64,000 bases of DNA from contig CAZRIV010000001.1 in NCBI GenBank assembly GCA_964600235.1, positions 519,141-583,140 on the forward strand. The letters run 5' to 3'. Every line of letters starts with the position of its first letter. Within the stretch, counting starts at the first letter, position 1. Below the pieces are notes generated by a model. It had not been told where the DNA came from. It did no database searches and was given only the letters and a program-made list of their open reading frames with translations. The DNA is from MWEI01 sp964600235 (GTDB lineage: Bacteria; Desulfobacterota; Desulfomonilia; UBA1062). A program made the position numbers and the translations under genes. Shown piece by piece: positions 27,358-36,384 of this stretch.

Positions 27358-27531
27358 ATGGCTTACGTTATTACTGATGAATGCATCGCCTGTGGAACTT
27401 GCATCGATGAATGTCCAGTTGAAGCTATCAGTGAGGGTGAAGACAAGTACTCCATTGATCCGGAACTTTGCACCGATTGCGGTGCCTGTGCGGACGCCTG
27501 CCCCACAGACGCTATCATACCTGGGGAATAA
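27358..27531 (+). CDS. 2[4Fe-4S] ferredoxin
   Basis: A 57-residue clostridial-type ferredoxin and low-potential electron carrier. Two cluster motifs are present: CIACGTCIDECP and CTDCGACADACP. An in-frame upstream extension exists to 27280, but the ATG at 27358 has AAAGGAGAGG at 27341-27350 and gives the standard start MAYVITDECIACG. The gene has its own terminator and looks monocistronic. A TTGCCA at 27295 with TATACC 15 bases on is a weak promoter candidate. Confidence 0.97.
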   Translation: MAYVITDECIACGTCIDECPVEAISEGEDKYSIDPELCTDCGACADACPTDAIIPGE

Positions 27532-27545
27532 GGATTATTCATCAA

Positions 27546-27575
27546 AAGGCCCGGAAGATTATCCTTCCGGGCCTT
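27546..27575 (+). terminator. Intrinsic terminator of the ferredoxin gene
   Basis: AAGGCCCGGAAG (27546-27557) pairs with CTTCCGGGCCTT (27564-27575) across a 6-base loop and is followed by CAAATTTTCTTT. It lies 14 bases after the ferredoxin stop. Confidence 0.92.
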
Positions 27576-27868
27576 CAAATTTTCTTTGTTGCCGGATGGT
27601 TATCCGGTCTGTCTGCTGCCTATTTCATCTTTCCAATAGATTGTTCAACCTGAATACGTAAAGGCTCCTGTAACAGGATACGTACTATGCTGCACTGCGT
27701 ATGATGATTATCATCAGATTTGATCCCCCACCTGATCCCCATGCAGGCGGTCCATCTTCCACGGATCAGGATGAGGGTGTCTCACTCCCGCCGGATTAAG
27801 CAGCTTCTCAAACGCATTTTCCATCCTGCTCAGAAACCCGGCCGGCGGGTCTACAGGGACGCCTTGTA
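27576..27868. other. Non-coding stretch between ferredoxin and HU/IHF genes
   Basis: About 290 bases between the ferredoxin terminator and the 3' end of the minus-strand HU/IHF gene. I see no convincing gene, repeat or strong hairpin. A short region near 27700 is palindrome-rich (ATGATGATTATCATCAGA) but weak. Confidence 0.45.
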
Positions 27869-28159
27869 TCAGCCCCTGCTGGTCAGCTTGGCCCTCAAAA
27901 CATTTGAAAGGGAGAAGGTGACGACCTTTCGCGGTGAGATCGTGATCTCCTGTGCCGTCTTCGGATTACGGCCTCTGCGGGCTGATTTTTCCCTGATCTT
28001 CCATTTCCCGAATCCGGATATGCTTACCGGCTCCTTCTTTGAGAGATTACCCTTGATGATATCGATAAACGTCTCGATTCCATCACTGGCCTCTTTCCTG
28101 GACAGGCCTGTATTTAGAACGATCTCATCAATGATACCGCTCTTTGTGAGGGTTCCCAT
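27869..28159 (-). CDS. HU/IHF-family nucleoid DNA-binding protein
   Basis: A 96-residue DNA-bending protein. The order of elements matches IHF-alpha/HU: N-terminal helices (LTKSGIIDEIVLNTGLSRKEA), the ISGFGKWKIREK strand, the beta arm RRGRNPKTAQEITI with the intercalating Pro, and VVTFSLSNVLRAKL. AAAGGAGGT precedes the ATG. Sequence alone does not separate IHF-alpha from a divergent HU. Since IHF often assists sigma-54 promoters, a role with the NtrC-like regulator is possible but not shown. Confidence 0.92.
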   Translation of the reverse strand: MGTLTKSGIIDEIVLNTGLSRKEASDGIETFIDIIKGNLSKKEPVSISGFGKWKIREKSARRGRNPKTAQEITISPRKVVTFSLSNVLRAKLTSRG

Positions 28160-28233
28160 CTGGCACTTACCTCCTTTATGTTCGAGGGATGTCTATAACT
28201 ACATAAAATTATTAATGCAGATACATGCACATG

Positions 28234-28581
28234 TCAATATCCGAATGGATGATATGAGTGTTTTGGAAAATTGAGAAGCCCCATATCACGGGTCATTATG
28301 ATCTTGATGTGTGCAATCCTGATCATCTGCACCTCATGATTCACCCCGAAGGTGAAGGGAAACAGGTGTATCTTGCCCGCCAGATCCTCTTCATCGATGG
28401 GAAAGATCTTCATCTTCCACCTGAGCGCGCGCATACGCGGTATCAGGTCTTTCAGGTCTTCCCAGGAGAAGCACTCGTTCCAGTAATCCTCTTCCTGGAT
28501 GCCGGTGGGGTTTGTATTTTCCTTGATGATTTCATACCTTCCTGCAGAAGGTACGGTAACCTGGATGTTATATCTTCTCAT
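28234..28581 (-). CDS. Hypothetical protein, no family recognised
   Basis: A 115-residue soluble protein starting MRRYNIQVTVPSAGRYEI with a good AGGAGGGG site upstream, which supports it as real. It is rich in aromatic and charged residues (YWNECFSWEDLKDLIPRMRA) with no signal peptide, membrane segment or metal motif. It lies 74 bases upstream of the HU/IHF gene on the same strand, so the two may be co-transcribed. Confidence 0.65.
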   Translation of the reverse strand: MRRYNIQVTVPSAGRYEIIKENTNPTGIQEEDYWNECFSWEDLKDLIPRMRALRWKMKIFPIDEEDLAGKIHLFPFTFGVNHEVQMIRIAHIKIIMTRDMGLLNFPKHSYHPFGY

Positions 28582-28781
28582 ACCCCTCCTATCGTCAAGC
28601 GGAAAGGCGGTCTTGAGACCCTTGTAACAAGTCTGCTATTAGTATGGTTAACGCTGTTCGGGCCAAAGTCAATGGCGTCCGGGAGAGATTTCTGAGCCAG
28701 CTGAATATCCGTCCCTAACAGGGATGAATCCCAGGTATTTTACGATTTATCTCAAGCCGTGCAGAGATTGTTTCACGAGTA

Positions 28782-30137
28782 TCAGGATAAGACCTTCAAT
28801 GCCGCCTTCACGTGCTCGGCAGGTATGAGCCTCATGGATTTCCGGTTTGAGACGCTGTCGCGGTTTGCCTCCGGGATGACGGCCTGGGTGAAGCCCATCT
28901 TCATGGCCTCCCTGATGCGTGCTTCCATGTGGTTTACCGGCCTCAGCTCGCCTGAAAGGCCGATCTCGCCGATGAACACCGTCCCCTTGGGCACGGGCCT
29001 GTCGAAGGCGCTCGATGCCACAGCCATGACCAGGGCAAGGTCCACGGCAGGTTCGGTCACCTTGAATCCGCCCGCGATGTTCACGACTATGTCCGAGGCG
29101 GCCAGAAAGATGCCTGCCCTCTTTTCGAGTACCGCCAGCAGGACCGCCAGCCGGGAAGGGTCCGAGCCCATGGCTATCCTGCGGGGCATGCTGAACGTGG
29201 TTTTGCTCACCAGGGCCTGGACCTCCACCACAAAGGCCCTGCTCCCCTCAATGGTTGCCATGACAGCGCTGCCCGGGACCTCGCCGCCAAGGCCATGGAT
29301 AAAGATGGAGGAAGGGTCCTTCACCTCGGCCAGGCCAGTGGCCTTCATCTCGAACACACCGATCTCACCGCTCGTGCCGAACCGGTTCTTCACGGTCCGC
29401 ACGATCCTGTAAGCCCCGGTATCGTCCCCTTCGAAGGTCAGCACCGTGTCCACCATATGTTCGAGCATCTTGGGGCCGGCTATCCAGCCGTCTTTCGTCA
29501 CATGGCCCACGATGAAGACCGTTACGCCCTTGCCCTTTGCCATCTCCATGAGGATGCCGGCACAGTGCCTGATCTGGGAAACACTTCCCGGGGGCGCCTC
29601 CAGCGAGGAGGAAAAAATGGACTGGATGGAATCGATGATGACAAGGTCACTTGAGATGCCCTCGGTTTCATCCCTGATCCTCTCAAGGACCACCTCCGGG
29701 TACACCATGATCCCGTCCGAATCGACGCAGAGCCTGTGCGCACGCATCTTCAACTGGGGTGCCGATTCCTCCCCGCTGACATAAAGGACCTTTACGCCTG
29801 AAGAGGCCAGTCGGTGCGCCATCTGGAGCATGAGCGTGGACTTGCCTATCCCCGGGTCGCCTCCCAGAAGCACGAACGAGCCGCCCACCACCCCGCCGCC
29901 AAGCACCCGGTCGAGCTCACCTATTCCGCAGGGTTTGGTGAAGGTTTCGTGGGATTCGATATCCTTGAGCCTGAGCGGCTTCTGATGGCTCGATCCTCGT
30001 GGACCGGCGGCCTTTTCCACCTCGAAAACATCTTCTTCGAGTGTATTCCAGTCCCCGCATTGGCTGCATCTTCCCATCCACTGGGGATGCGTCGCCCCGC
30101 ACGCTGAGCAGCGGAAGAGTCTCTTCGGCCTGGCCAT
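28782..30137 (-). CDS. radA: DNA repair protein RadA
   Basis: RecA-like ATPase that promotes branch migration in recombination. 451 residues with an N-terminal zinc finger (CSACG...CSQCG), Walker A GDPGIGKST, the RadA signature VKNRFGTSGEIGVFEM and a C-terminal Lon-protease-like domain. Its start shares one base with the gspE stop (TAATG), so a recombination gene is translationally coupled to a secretion ATPase. Confidence 0.97.
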   Translation of the reverse strand: MARPKRLFRCSACGATHPQWMGRCSQCGDWNTLEEDVFEVEKAAGPRGSSHQKPLRLKDIESHETFTKPCGIGELDRVLGGGVVGGSFVLLGGDPGIGKSTLMLQMAHRLASSGVKVLYVSGEESAPQLKMRAHRLCVDSDGIMVYPEVVLERIRDETEGISSDLVIIDSIQSIFSSSLEAPPGSVSQIRHCAGILMEMAKGKGVTVFIVGHVTKDGWIAGPKMLEHMVDTVLTFEGDDTGAYRIVRTVKNRFGTSGEIGVFEMKATGLAEVKDPSSIFIHGLGGEVPGSAVMATIEGSRAFVVEVQALVSKTTFSMPRRIAMGSDPSRLAVLLAVLEKRAGIFLAASDIVVNIAGGFKVTEPAVDLALVMAVASSAFDRPVPKGTVFIGEIGLSGELRPVNHMEARIREAMKMGFTQAVIPEANRDSVSNRKSMRLIPAEHVKAALKVLS

Positions 30138-31834
30138 TACTGCTGGGTTACCCGCAGGACCTCTTCGATGGTCGTAACGCCGTCCTCTACCTTGCGCGCC
30201 CCGTCTTCCCTGAGGGTATGGAGCCCCTCGCCGACAGCCTGTTTCTTGATGATGTTCGAGTCAGAGGTCTTGAGGATGGTGCTCTTGATGGAATCGCTCA
30301 TCTTGAGGATCTCGTAGATGCCGGTCCTGCCCTTGTAGCCGGTGCCGAGGCAATCCTTGCACCCTGCCCCCCGCCAGAGGAAGCCTTCCTTGCCCAGCAT
30401 CTCCTGGGAAAGCCCGATCTCCAGGAGGGTCTCGCTCTCGGGAAAATACTGCTGCCTGCAGACAGGGCATATCTTTCTGGCAAGCCTCTGGGCCAGGATG
30501 GCGTTGACCGAAGAGGTGACGAGAAAGGGCTCGATACCCATATCGATGAGCCTTGTGATGGCGGATGACGAGTCGTTGGTGTGCAGGGTCGAAAACACGA
30601 GATGGCCGGTCAGGGCGGCCTGGATAGCGATCTCGGCGGTCTCCAGGTCACGTATCTCACCCACGAGTATCACGTCCGGGTCCTGGCGAACGATGGAGCG
30701 CAGGCCCGATGCAAAGGTGAGTCCGACCTTTGCGTTCACCGGGATCTGGCCGATGCCCTTGAGTTGGTACTCGATGGGGTCCTCTATGGTGAGGATGTTC
30801 TTGTCCGGGGAATTGATCCTGTTGAGCATGGAATACAGCGAGGTGGTCTTTCCGCTTCCCGTTGGCCCGGTCACCAGGATGATGCCGTGCTCCTGCTTGA
30901 TGAGGTGTTCGATGATGGCAAGGTCATCAGTATAATATCCGAGCTCTTCCAGACCGAGCAGGACCGACGACTTGTCCAGGATCCTCATGACGACGCGCTC
31001 GCCGTTTACCGTGGGCACCGTGGAAATCCTGAGGTCCACCGAGTGGTCGCCCAGCTTTATCCCGATCCTGCCGTCCTGGGGAAGGCGCTTTTCCGCGATG
31101 TTCAGCGTTGCCATGACCTTGATGCGCGATACCACTGCCGGATGGAGCCTTTTGGGCAGGCTCAACACGTCGTGCAGGATCCCGTCGACACGGTACCTGA
31201 TCTTCATGTCGTTGGGATATGGCTCCACATGGATGTCCGAGGCGCGCTCCCTGTACGCCTGTACCATGACCCTGTTCACCAGCCGTATGATGGGTGCCTC
31301 GGTCTCCATGGCCGTGATATCCTGGATGCTCTCGAGGTCTTTTAAGATCTCGTCCTCTTCCTCCTCGATATCTTCCATGATGTCCTTGGCGCTCGAATCC
31401 TTCATTTCCACCAGGCGGTTGATGGCGGTCATGATCTCCTGCTTGGGTGCCAGGATGCGTTTGATGTCCTTGAGGTGCATGATGCGTGAGATGTCGAAAA
31501 ACGCCTCCTGCTCCACCGGGTCATGCACCGCCACCACCATGGTGTCGTGCTGCATCTTGACCGGGACCATGGCGTACTTCCTGAGATAACTCACCGGCAG
31601 TTTGTCAAGGACTGAAGGGTCCACCTCTATTTCCGAGATCGTCTGCACGGACGGGATATCCCACTGCCTTGAAAGGGCCGTGACCATGTCATGGTCGGAT
31701 ACCACCCCGGTGATCACCAGGGCGTCCTTGAGATGAATGCCCCTTTCGTTCTGGACTATCTTGGCCTTTTCAAGGGAGGCCTCGTCGAGAAGCTTCATCT
31801 CGAACAGCACGTTCTCAAGGCTTAATCGCTTCAT
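30137..31834 (-). CDS. gspE: Type II secretion ATPase GspE
   Basis: Cytoplasmic hexameric ATPase powering pseudopilus assembly. 565 residues: N-terminal N1/N2 domains that dock on GspL, Walker A GPTGSGKTTS, an Asp box, Walker B VILVGEIRD and a C-terminal tetracysteine zinc element (CPVC...CKDC). It could in principle be a PilB-type pilus motor. Adjacency to GspC and GspD genes argues for type II secretion. Its start overlaps the gspD stop by 4 bases. Confidence 0.93.
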   Translation of the reverse strand: MKRLSLENVLFEMKLLDEASLEKAKIVQNERGIHLKDALVITGVVSDHDMVTALSRQWDIPSVQTISEIEVDPSVLDKLPVSYLRKYAMVPVKMQHDTMVVAVHDPVEQEAFFDISRIMHLKDIKRILAPKQEIMTAINRLVEMKDSSAKDIMEDIEEEEDEILKDLESIQDITAMETEAPIIRLVNRVMVQAYRERASDIHVEPYPNDMKIRYRVDGILHDVLSLPKRLHPAVVSRIKVMATLNIAEKRLPQDGRIGIKLGDHSVDLRISTVPTVNGERVVMRILDKSSVLLGLEELGYYTDDLAIIEHLIKQEHGIILVTGPTGSGKTTSLYSMLNRINSPDKNILTIEDPIEYQLKGIGQIPVNAKVGLTFASGLRSIVRQDPDVILVGEIRDLETAEIAIQAALTGHLVFSTLHTNDSSSAITRLIDMGIEPFLVTSSVNAILAQRLARKICPVCRQQYFPESETLLEIGLSQEMLGKEGFLWRGAGCKDCLGTGYKGRTGIYEILKMSDSIKSTILKTSDSNIIKKQAVGEGLHTLREDGARKVEDGVTTIEEVLRVTQQ

Positions 31835-34068
31835 TTTATGGCGCCCTTAGAGAACTTTGACGGGTCCTTCGCCTCTTCAGACCTTTTCTCCTTCTCCCTG
31901 AAAAGGGCCTCCACCCGCTGTTCCGTGTCAATGATCCTGGGTGTGAGGAAGATGTAGAGGGTGGTCTGTTCCCTGCTCTTGGTCAATGACTTGAAGAGAT
32001 AACCGAGTATGGGAATATCGCCGAGCAGCGGCACCCTGTAATTGCTCAGAGAAAGGGTGTCTCCGGTTAGGCCGCCGATGACGATGGTGGAGCTGTCCTT
32101 CACGGTGACCGTGGTGCTGGCGGAGCGCTTCAGCGTAGTAGGTGCGTACTGCGCCTCGCCGGTCCCTGCCACCAGGGTGGAAATCTCCTGGAACAGCTTC
32201 ATGCGGATATTGCCCATCTGGTTGATCTGGGGGGTGAGCTTTAACGTGACTCCCACGTCACGGTAGTCATAGCTGTTCACCGTGCGGTCGATATTGGTCG
32301 AATCGGTGTCCTGCCTTGTGAGGTAGGGCACGTTCTTGCCCACCTTTATCTCCGCCTCCTTGTTGTCCATGGTGAGGATCTGGGGGGTTGAGATGACATT
32401 CACGTCCGAATCCTTGCTCATGGCGTTGATGAACGAGGTCATGTTGGGGAAGGACACGGACGTGCTGCCCTGCGTGATGGTGATGGCTTCCCCGATCACT
32501 CCGAACAATGGACCTGAGGGGAGGCTGCCAGGTGAGGTGACAAAATTCTCTCCGGTCTTCCCCACATAGTACCCGGTCTTCTCTCCGCTGTCGTACTTGA
32601 AGTCGCTGGCATAGGTCCACTCCACACCCACCTTGAAGTCATTGGCGGCGTTCACCTCCATGATCATGGCCTCGACATAGACCTGCTTACGGGGGATATC
32701 CAGGTATTTGATGGTCTCCACGATGCTCTTGTACTGATAGGGATCGGCATAGATGATGAGTGAATTCGTCTCCTTGTCCGGGCTTATCTTGATGTTCTGT
32801 TCCTTTAACGCAGTATTCGGAGTTGTCCTTGCCCGGGTCTGCTGGGAGGCGCTCTGACCTGCGGCGGCGGTTACCGCCGCCGGGGCCTCCGGGTTCTCCG
32901 GAGTCGGTATCTCCGTGAGCACCTTGGCCAGGTCCTCCGCGTTGGCGTACTGGAGGTAGTAGACATGGATATCTTCCTTCCCCGACGGGGTTGGGATATC
33001 GAGCTTCTTGATCAGCTCTTCTATACCGTTGACATCCGTAGGCGCAGCCAGCACGATGAGTGAATTGGTCCTTTCATAGGGGATTATCTTGGTGGCGGTC
33101 TTCGTGCCTGCCACATCGGGCTGGCGCATGGCTCTCAGCCGCTGCACCTCCTCCTGTTTACCCTCGGCAAGGATGTCGTTGAGTTTCGAGGCCAGGTCCG
33201 CCGCAGATGCGTAGGTCAGCGGGATGATCTTCACCTCCTGGGCAAAGCCGGCCACGTCGACCACCTTGAGTATGTCCATGAGCTTCTTGATGTTCGCCTT
33301 GTTGTCGGTGACGATCATCACATTCGTCTGGGGATACGACAAAAGCTGGGAAGAGGCCTTGGACATGAGCGGCGTAAGCAGGTTCTTCATGTCGTTGGCT
33401 TCCACGTATTTTAGCTGGATGATCTGGGTAACCATGGTGTCGTCTCTCTGCAGCGGGGCCTCCATGGTGGTTTCCAGGCTCTTGGTAATCGCGTCCGCGG
33501 ACCTGACGATCTTGGTCACCCCGCCCATGTCGACCGAGCCGAATCCGTTTACCTCGAGGACGCTCAGGAATACCCGGTATGCCTCGTCCAGGGTCATCTT
33601 CCTGGGAGAGATCACCGTGATCTTTCCGGTGACCTTGTCATCGATGATGAAGTTTTTGCCGGTGATGTCCGCTATGAATTTTATGAATACCTTGATATCC
33701 ACACCGTCGAAGTCCATGGTTATGAACTGTCCGCCTGAATCTGGAGCGTTACCCGTCACGGGTTGTCTCGGTTCCTGGGCCGGCTGGGGTGCCGGCGGCG
33801 CCGGGGGGGGCGTCACGTTCATCCGTGGCTGTGTGACCTTCTGTGAAGAAGAACCGCTAACGCCGGTGCTTGCCCCGGTCTTCGCCTGCTGAGTCCCCTG
33901 ATTTTTTGCAGTGTCCGGAGATTTGGTCTGTATGGCTGCAGAGCTTTGTGCAGGCTGCTTCGGTTGCGGCGCAGGCCCCTCATCCTGGATGAGCCTGGCG
34001 GCCCATATGCATGAGGCGCACACAAGCAAGATCAGAACAGCTCCAGAAATGACCCTGTGTATATCCAT
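31831..34068 (-). CDS. gspD: Type II secretion outer-membrane secretin GspD
   Basis: Forms the outer-membrane channel. 745 residues: a signal sequence (about 1-23), then a Gln/Pro/Ala-rich spacer (about 30-110) that is longer than usual. N0-N3 periplasmic domains and the C-terminal secretin domain follow (VPLLGDIPILGYLFKS; TTLYIFLTPRII). The last 35 residues are charged and may bind a pilotin. Low-complexity sequence within N3 (about 400-425) is also seen. Overlaps gspE by 4 bases. Confidence 0.95.
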   Translation of the reverse strand: MDIHRVISGAVLILLVCASCIWAARLIQDEGPAPQPKQPAQSSAAIQTKSPDTAKNQGTQQAKTGASTGVSGSSSQKVTQPRMNVTPPPAPPAPQPAQEPRQPVTGNAPDSGGQFITMDFDGVDIKVFIKFIADITGKNFIIDDKVTGKITVISPRKMTLDEAYRVFLSVLEVNGFGSVDMGGVTKIVRSADAITKSLETTMEAPLQRDDTMVTQIIQLKYVEANDMKNLLTPLMSKASSQLLSYPQTNVMIVTDNKANIKKLMDILKVVDVAGFAQEVKIIPLTYASAADLASKLNDILAEGKQEEVQRLRAMRQPDVAGTKTATKIIPYERTNSLIVLAAPTDVNGIEELIKKLDIPTPSGKEDIHVYYLQYANAEDLAKVLTEIPTPENPEAPAAVTAAAGQSASQQTRARTTPNTALKEQNIKISPDKETNSLIIYADPYQYKSIVETIKYLDIPRKQVYVEAMIMEVNAANDFKVGVEWTYASDFKYDSGEKTGYYVGKTGENFVTSPGSLPSGPLFGVIGEAITITQGSTSVSFPNMTSFINAMSKDSDVNVISTPQILTMDNKEAEIKVGKNVPYLTRQDTDSTNIDRTVNSYDYRDVGVTLKLTPQINQMGNIRMKLFQEISTLVAGTGEAQYAPTTLKRSASTTVTVKDSSTIVIGGLTGDTLSLSNYRVPLLGDIPILGYLFKSLTKSREQTTLYIFLTPRIIDTEQRVEALFREKEKRSEEAKDPSKFSKGAIK

Positions 34069-34084
34069 GGTTCCCCCTTATTCA

Positions 34085-34804
34085 TCACTGCACGCGAATG
34101 ATGTCTTCAAATTCTTTACGCCCTTTGAGCGAGGCCAGGTCGGGATCGCGCCTCGCCCATAGTCTCGCCTCAGGCTGCATGCCGCATGCCTGCCGTAAAG
34201 ATGAAAGGGCTGCATCATTCTTTTTCAGTCTCGCATAGGCGCAGGCCATGTTGTAGAGCGGCTCCACGTAGTCAGCCGAGTTCCTCCGGGCCTGGATGAA
34301 AAAAGTCAGCGCCTTTGCAGGATCTTCCATAGCTAATAGCACACTTCCCATATTATTCAATAACCGTGCGTCATTCGGTCTCAATTTTTGTGCCCTCGAA
34401 TATGTTTCGAAAGCCTTGTCAAAGATCTTGTTCTCATAGTAGATGCTGCCGAGTTTCAGATATGCCTCTGCAGATGAAGGATCCATGGAGATGATCCGTG
34501 TATAGACCTCAATGGCGTCCAGACCCTGCCCCTTTGTTTGCAGCCTGTCGGCCTTATTCATAAGGTCAATGATCCGCCTTGGGTCGGCCTGGACCGATTG
34601 CGCGGCCTGAGGGGCGGCACCCTGGTTCTTGCCCATGGCCCCGATACCGTAGAGCACCGCTGCCGTGAGCGCGGAGCCGAGGATGACGGCCGCTATGACT
34701 ATCCAGTAGATCCTGTAGGGCCGGTTCCCCTCCCTCAAATCCCTGCCGGAGGAGACCTGCCTGTTCATCTGGCTCCTCTTGAGTGCCTCGTAGATGGAGC
34801 TCAT
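34085..34804 (-). CDS. Membrane-anchored TPR protein of the secretion cluster
   Basis: A 239-residue protein with a short cytoplasmic start (MSSIYEALKRSQMNRQ), one membrane segment near residues 32-55 and at least three TPR repeats in the periplasmic part (AEAYLKLGSIYYENKIFDKAFE, DARLLNNMGSVLLAME). The N-terminal MSSIYEALK motif is seen on GspB-like and ExeB-like inner-membrane partners of ExeA ATPases, as I recall. Its start overlaps the stop of the ExeA-like gene by 4 bases, so it is probably the working partner of that ATPase. Confidence 0.82.
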   Translation of the reverse strand: MSSIYEALKRSQMNRQVSSGRDLREGNRPYRIYWIVIAAVILGSALTAAVLYGIGAMGKNQGAAPQAAQSVQADPRRIIDLMNKADRLQTKGQGLDAIEVYTRIISMDPSSAEAYLKLGSIYYENKIFDKAFETYSRAQKLRPNDARLLNNMGSVLLAMEDPAKALTFFIQARRNSADYVEPLYNMACAYARLKKNDAALSSLRQACGMQPEARLWARRDPDLASLKGRKEFEDIIRVQ

Positions 34805-36360
34805 ACGTCGCCCTCCGCGATGCTCCTCAAAAGCACCATGGTTTCAGGCCCGGTAACCCCGTCCCTTTTCAGCCCGAATACCTCCTGGAACTTCTCGATA
34901 CCCTGGGCCGTCTCAACCCCATATACGCCGTCAGGGGTGATGGATAACATGCCGAGCCCGGACAGGACCTTCTGTATCTTCTCCACCTCTTCACCGGTCA
35001 TGTTCAGGGAATATACGGTCTCATGCAGGGGCTTTGCATACGGGACCATGACATTCCACCGGTAAAGGGCCTCGAAATCACGCAGCGGGATCTCGATGAC
35101 CGCCCTCTTCTTCCCGACAACCCGGACAAAGGACGCATCCGACTTGAGCATGACGAGATACCCTCCGTCCATGGAAACGATTGCCGATGAAGGCAGGTAC
35201 CTGAGGTACTCGGGCTGGGGATGGAGATTCAGTGCATCAGGGCCTGCGAGCCCGTCGGGCAGCCGGCTCAGGATATCGATGGCCGTGTTATAGTCCGGTA
35301 TTATCCAATCCCTGGAATCCCGTTTGCTCCCGGCATCTGCAGGACCGGGCGCGACAGGGGTGCTGTCCCCGGATTGTATCGCCACGGAGGACTCCTGAAC
35401 CTTTGTCTGCATCTGCTGGTCCTTTGCACTCACCTTTGAGTCTGCCGAGTCGAACAGATGCGGGAAAAACCCGGGCCAGACAATAAAGCCCATCAATACG
35501 GCCAGCGCTGCGAGCAGGGAAAAGACCACCACCGGCCTGGTCCTGGGCCTGGAATAGTTGCCTTCGAGCTCCCTGATGGCGCCCCATACAATGGCCGGGG
35601 TGATCCGTCTGGTCGACTTCAGGTATGCTATGAGCAGGGATCGTTCCGCCACCGCATTGATCCTGCGGGGTATGCCCTTCGAATAACGGTAGATGAGCCT
35701 GAATGCGAGCGCAGTGAAGATGATCTCTCCATGTGAGCCTGATATGATGAGCCTGTGGTTGATATAGCTCTTGGTATCCCAATGGCTCAAGGGCCAGATG
35801 TGGTATCTCAGGACTATCCTGTCATCGATCTGTTTCATGTTCGGTGAGGACAGGATCCTTATGAGCTCGGGCTGACCCACGAGAACGATCTGGAGAAGCT
35901 TTTCCTTCTCCGTTTCCAGATTCGACAGCATACGGATCTGTTCGAGGACATCGGGCGAGAGATTCTGGCATTCATCGATGATGAGCACGGCATTCTCTCC
36001 GGCGATGAACACGTTGATGAGGAACTCGTAGAGATCATCGAGTAGCGACTTTTTCGAACTGGACGAGGAACTGATTCCGAAATCCTGGTTTATGGTCTGC
36101 AGCAGCTCGATATCCGACAGGGCTGGATTCAGCACGAGTGCGGTCCTGACCGTCTTGGGCAGGCTTCCGAGAAGGGCCCTGCAGATGGTGGTCTTGCCGG
36201 CACCAACCTCTCCGGTTATCATGATAAAGCCCTTGCGCTGGTCTATGCCGTAGCGCAGGTATGAAAGTGCCTCCTCGTGCGCCTTGGACAGGAAGAGAAA
36301 CTTCGGATCCGGCGTAACATTGAACGGGTTCTCTGATAGTCCGAAGTACTGCTCAAACAT
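34801..36360 (-). CDS. gspA: ExeA/GspA-like AAA ATPase with peptidoglycan-binding domain
   Basis: A 519-residue inner-membrane ATPase thought to help insert the secretin through the cell wall. It starts with the family signature MFEQYFGLSENPFNVTPDP. Walker A GEVGAGKTT and Walker B IIDECQNL follow, then a membrane segment near residues 278-300. The C-terminal peptidoglycan-binding domain (IQKVLSGLG...DGVYGVETAQ...FQEVFGLKRDGVTGPET) is intact. Genes for gspC and gspD flank it, with the TPR gene between it and gspD. Confidence 0.9.
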   Translation of the reverse strand: MFEQYFGLSENPFNVTPDPKFLFLSKAHEEALSYLRYGIDQRKGFIMITGEVGAGKTTICRALLGSLPKTVRTALVLNPALSDIELLQTINQDFGISSSSSSKKSLLDDLYEFLINVFIAGENAVLIIDECQNLSPDVLEQIRMLSNLETEKEKLLQIVLVGQPELIRILSSPNMKQIDDRIVLRYHIWPLSHWDTKSYINHRLIISGSHGEIIFTALAFRLIYRYSKGIPRRINAVAERSLLIAYLKSTRRITPAIVWGAIRELEGNYSRPRTRPVVVFSLLAALAVLMGFIVWPGFFPHLFDSADSKVSAKDQQMQTKVQESSVAIQSGDSTPVAPGPADAGSKRDSRDWIIPDYNTAIDILSRLPDGLAGPDALNLHPQPEYLRYLPSSAIVSMDGGYLVMLKSDASFVRVVGKKRAVIEIPLRDFEALYRWNVMVPYAKPLHETVYSLNMTGEEVEKIQKVLSGLGMLSITPDGVYGVETAQGIEKFQEVFGLKRDGVTGPETMVLLRSIAEGDV

Positions 36361-36384
36361 GCTTATCTGCCCCCGGACATAACG

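Noticed and set aside
27720..28274. 184-codon plus-strand frame starting in the gap before the HU/IHF gene
   Set aside because: Most of it is antisense to the HU/IHF gene; the part in the gap shows no motif or ribosome-binding site.
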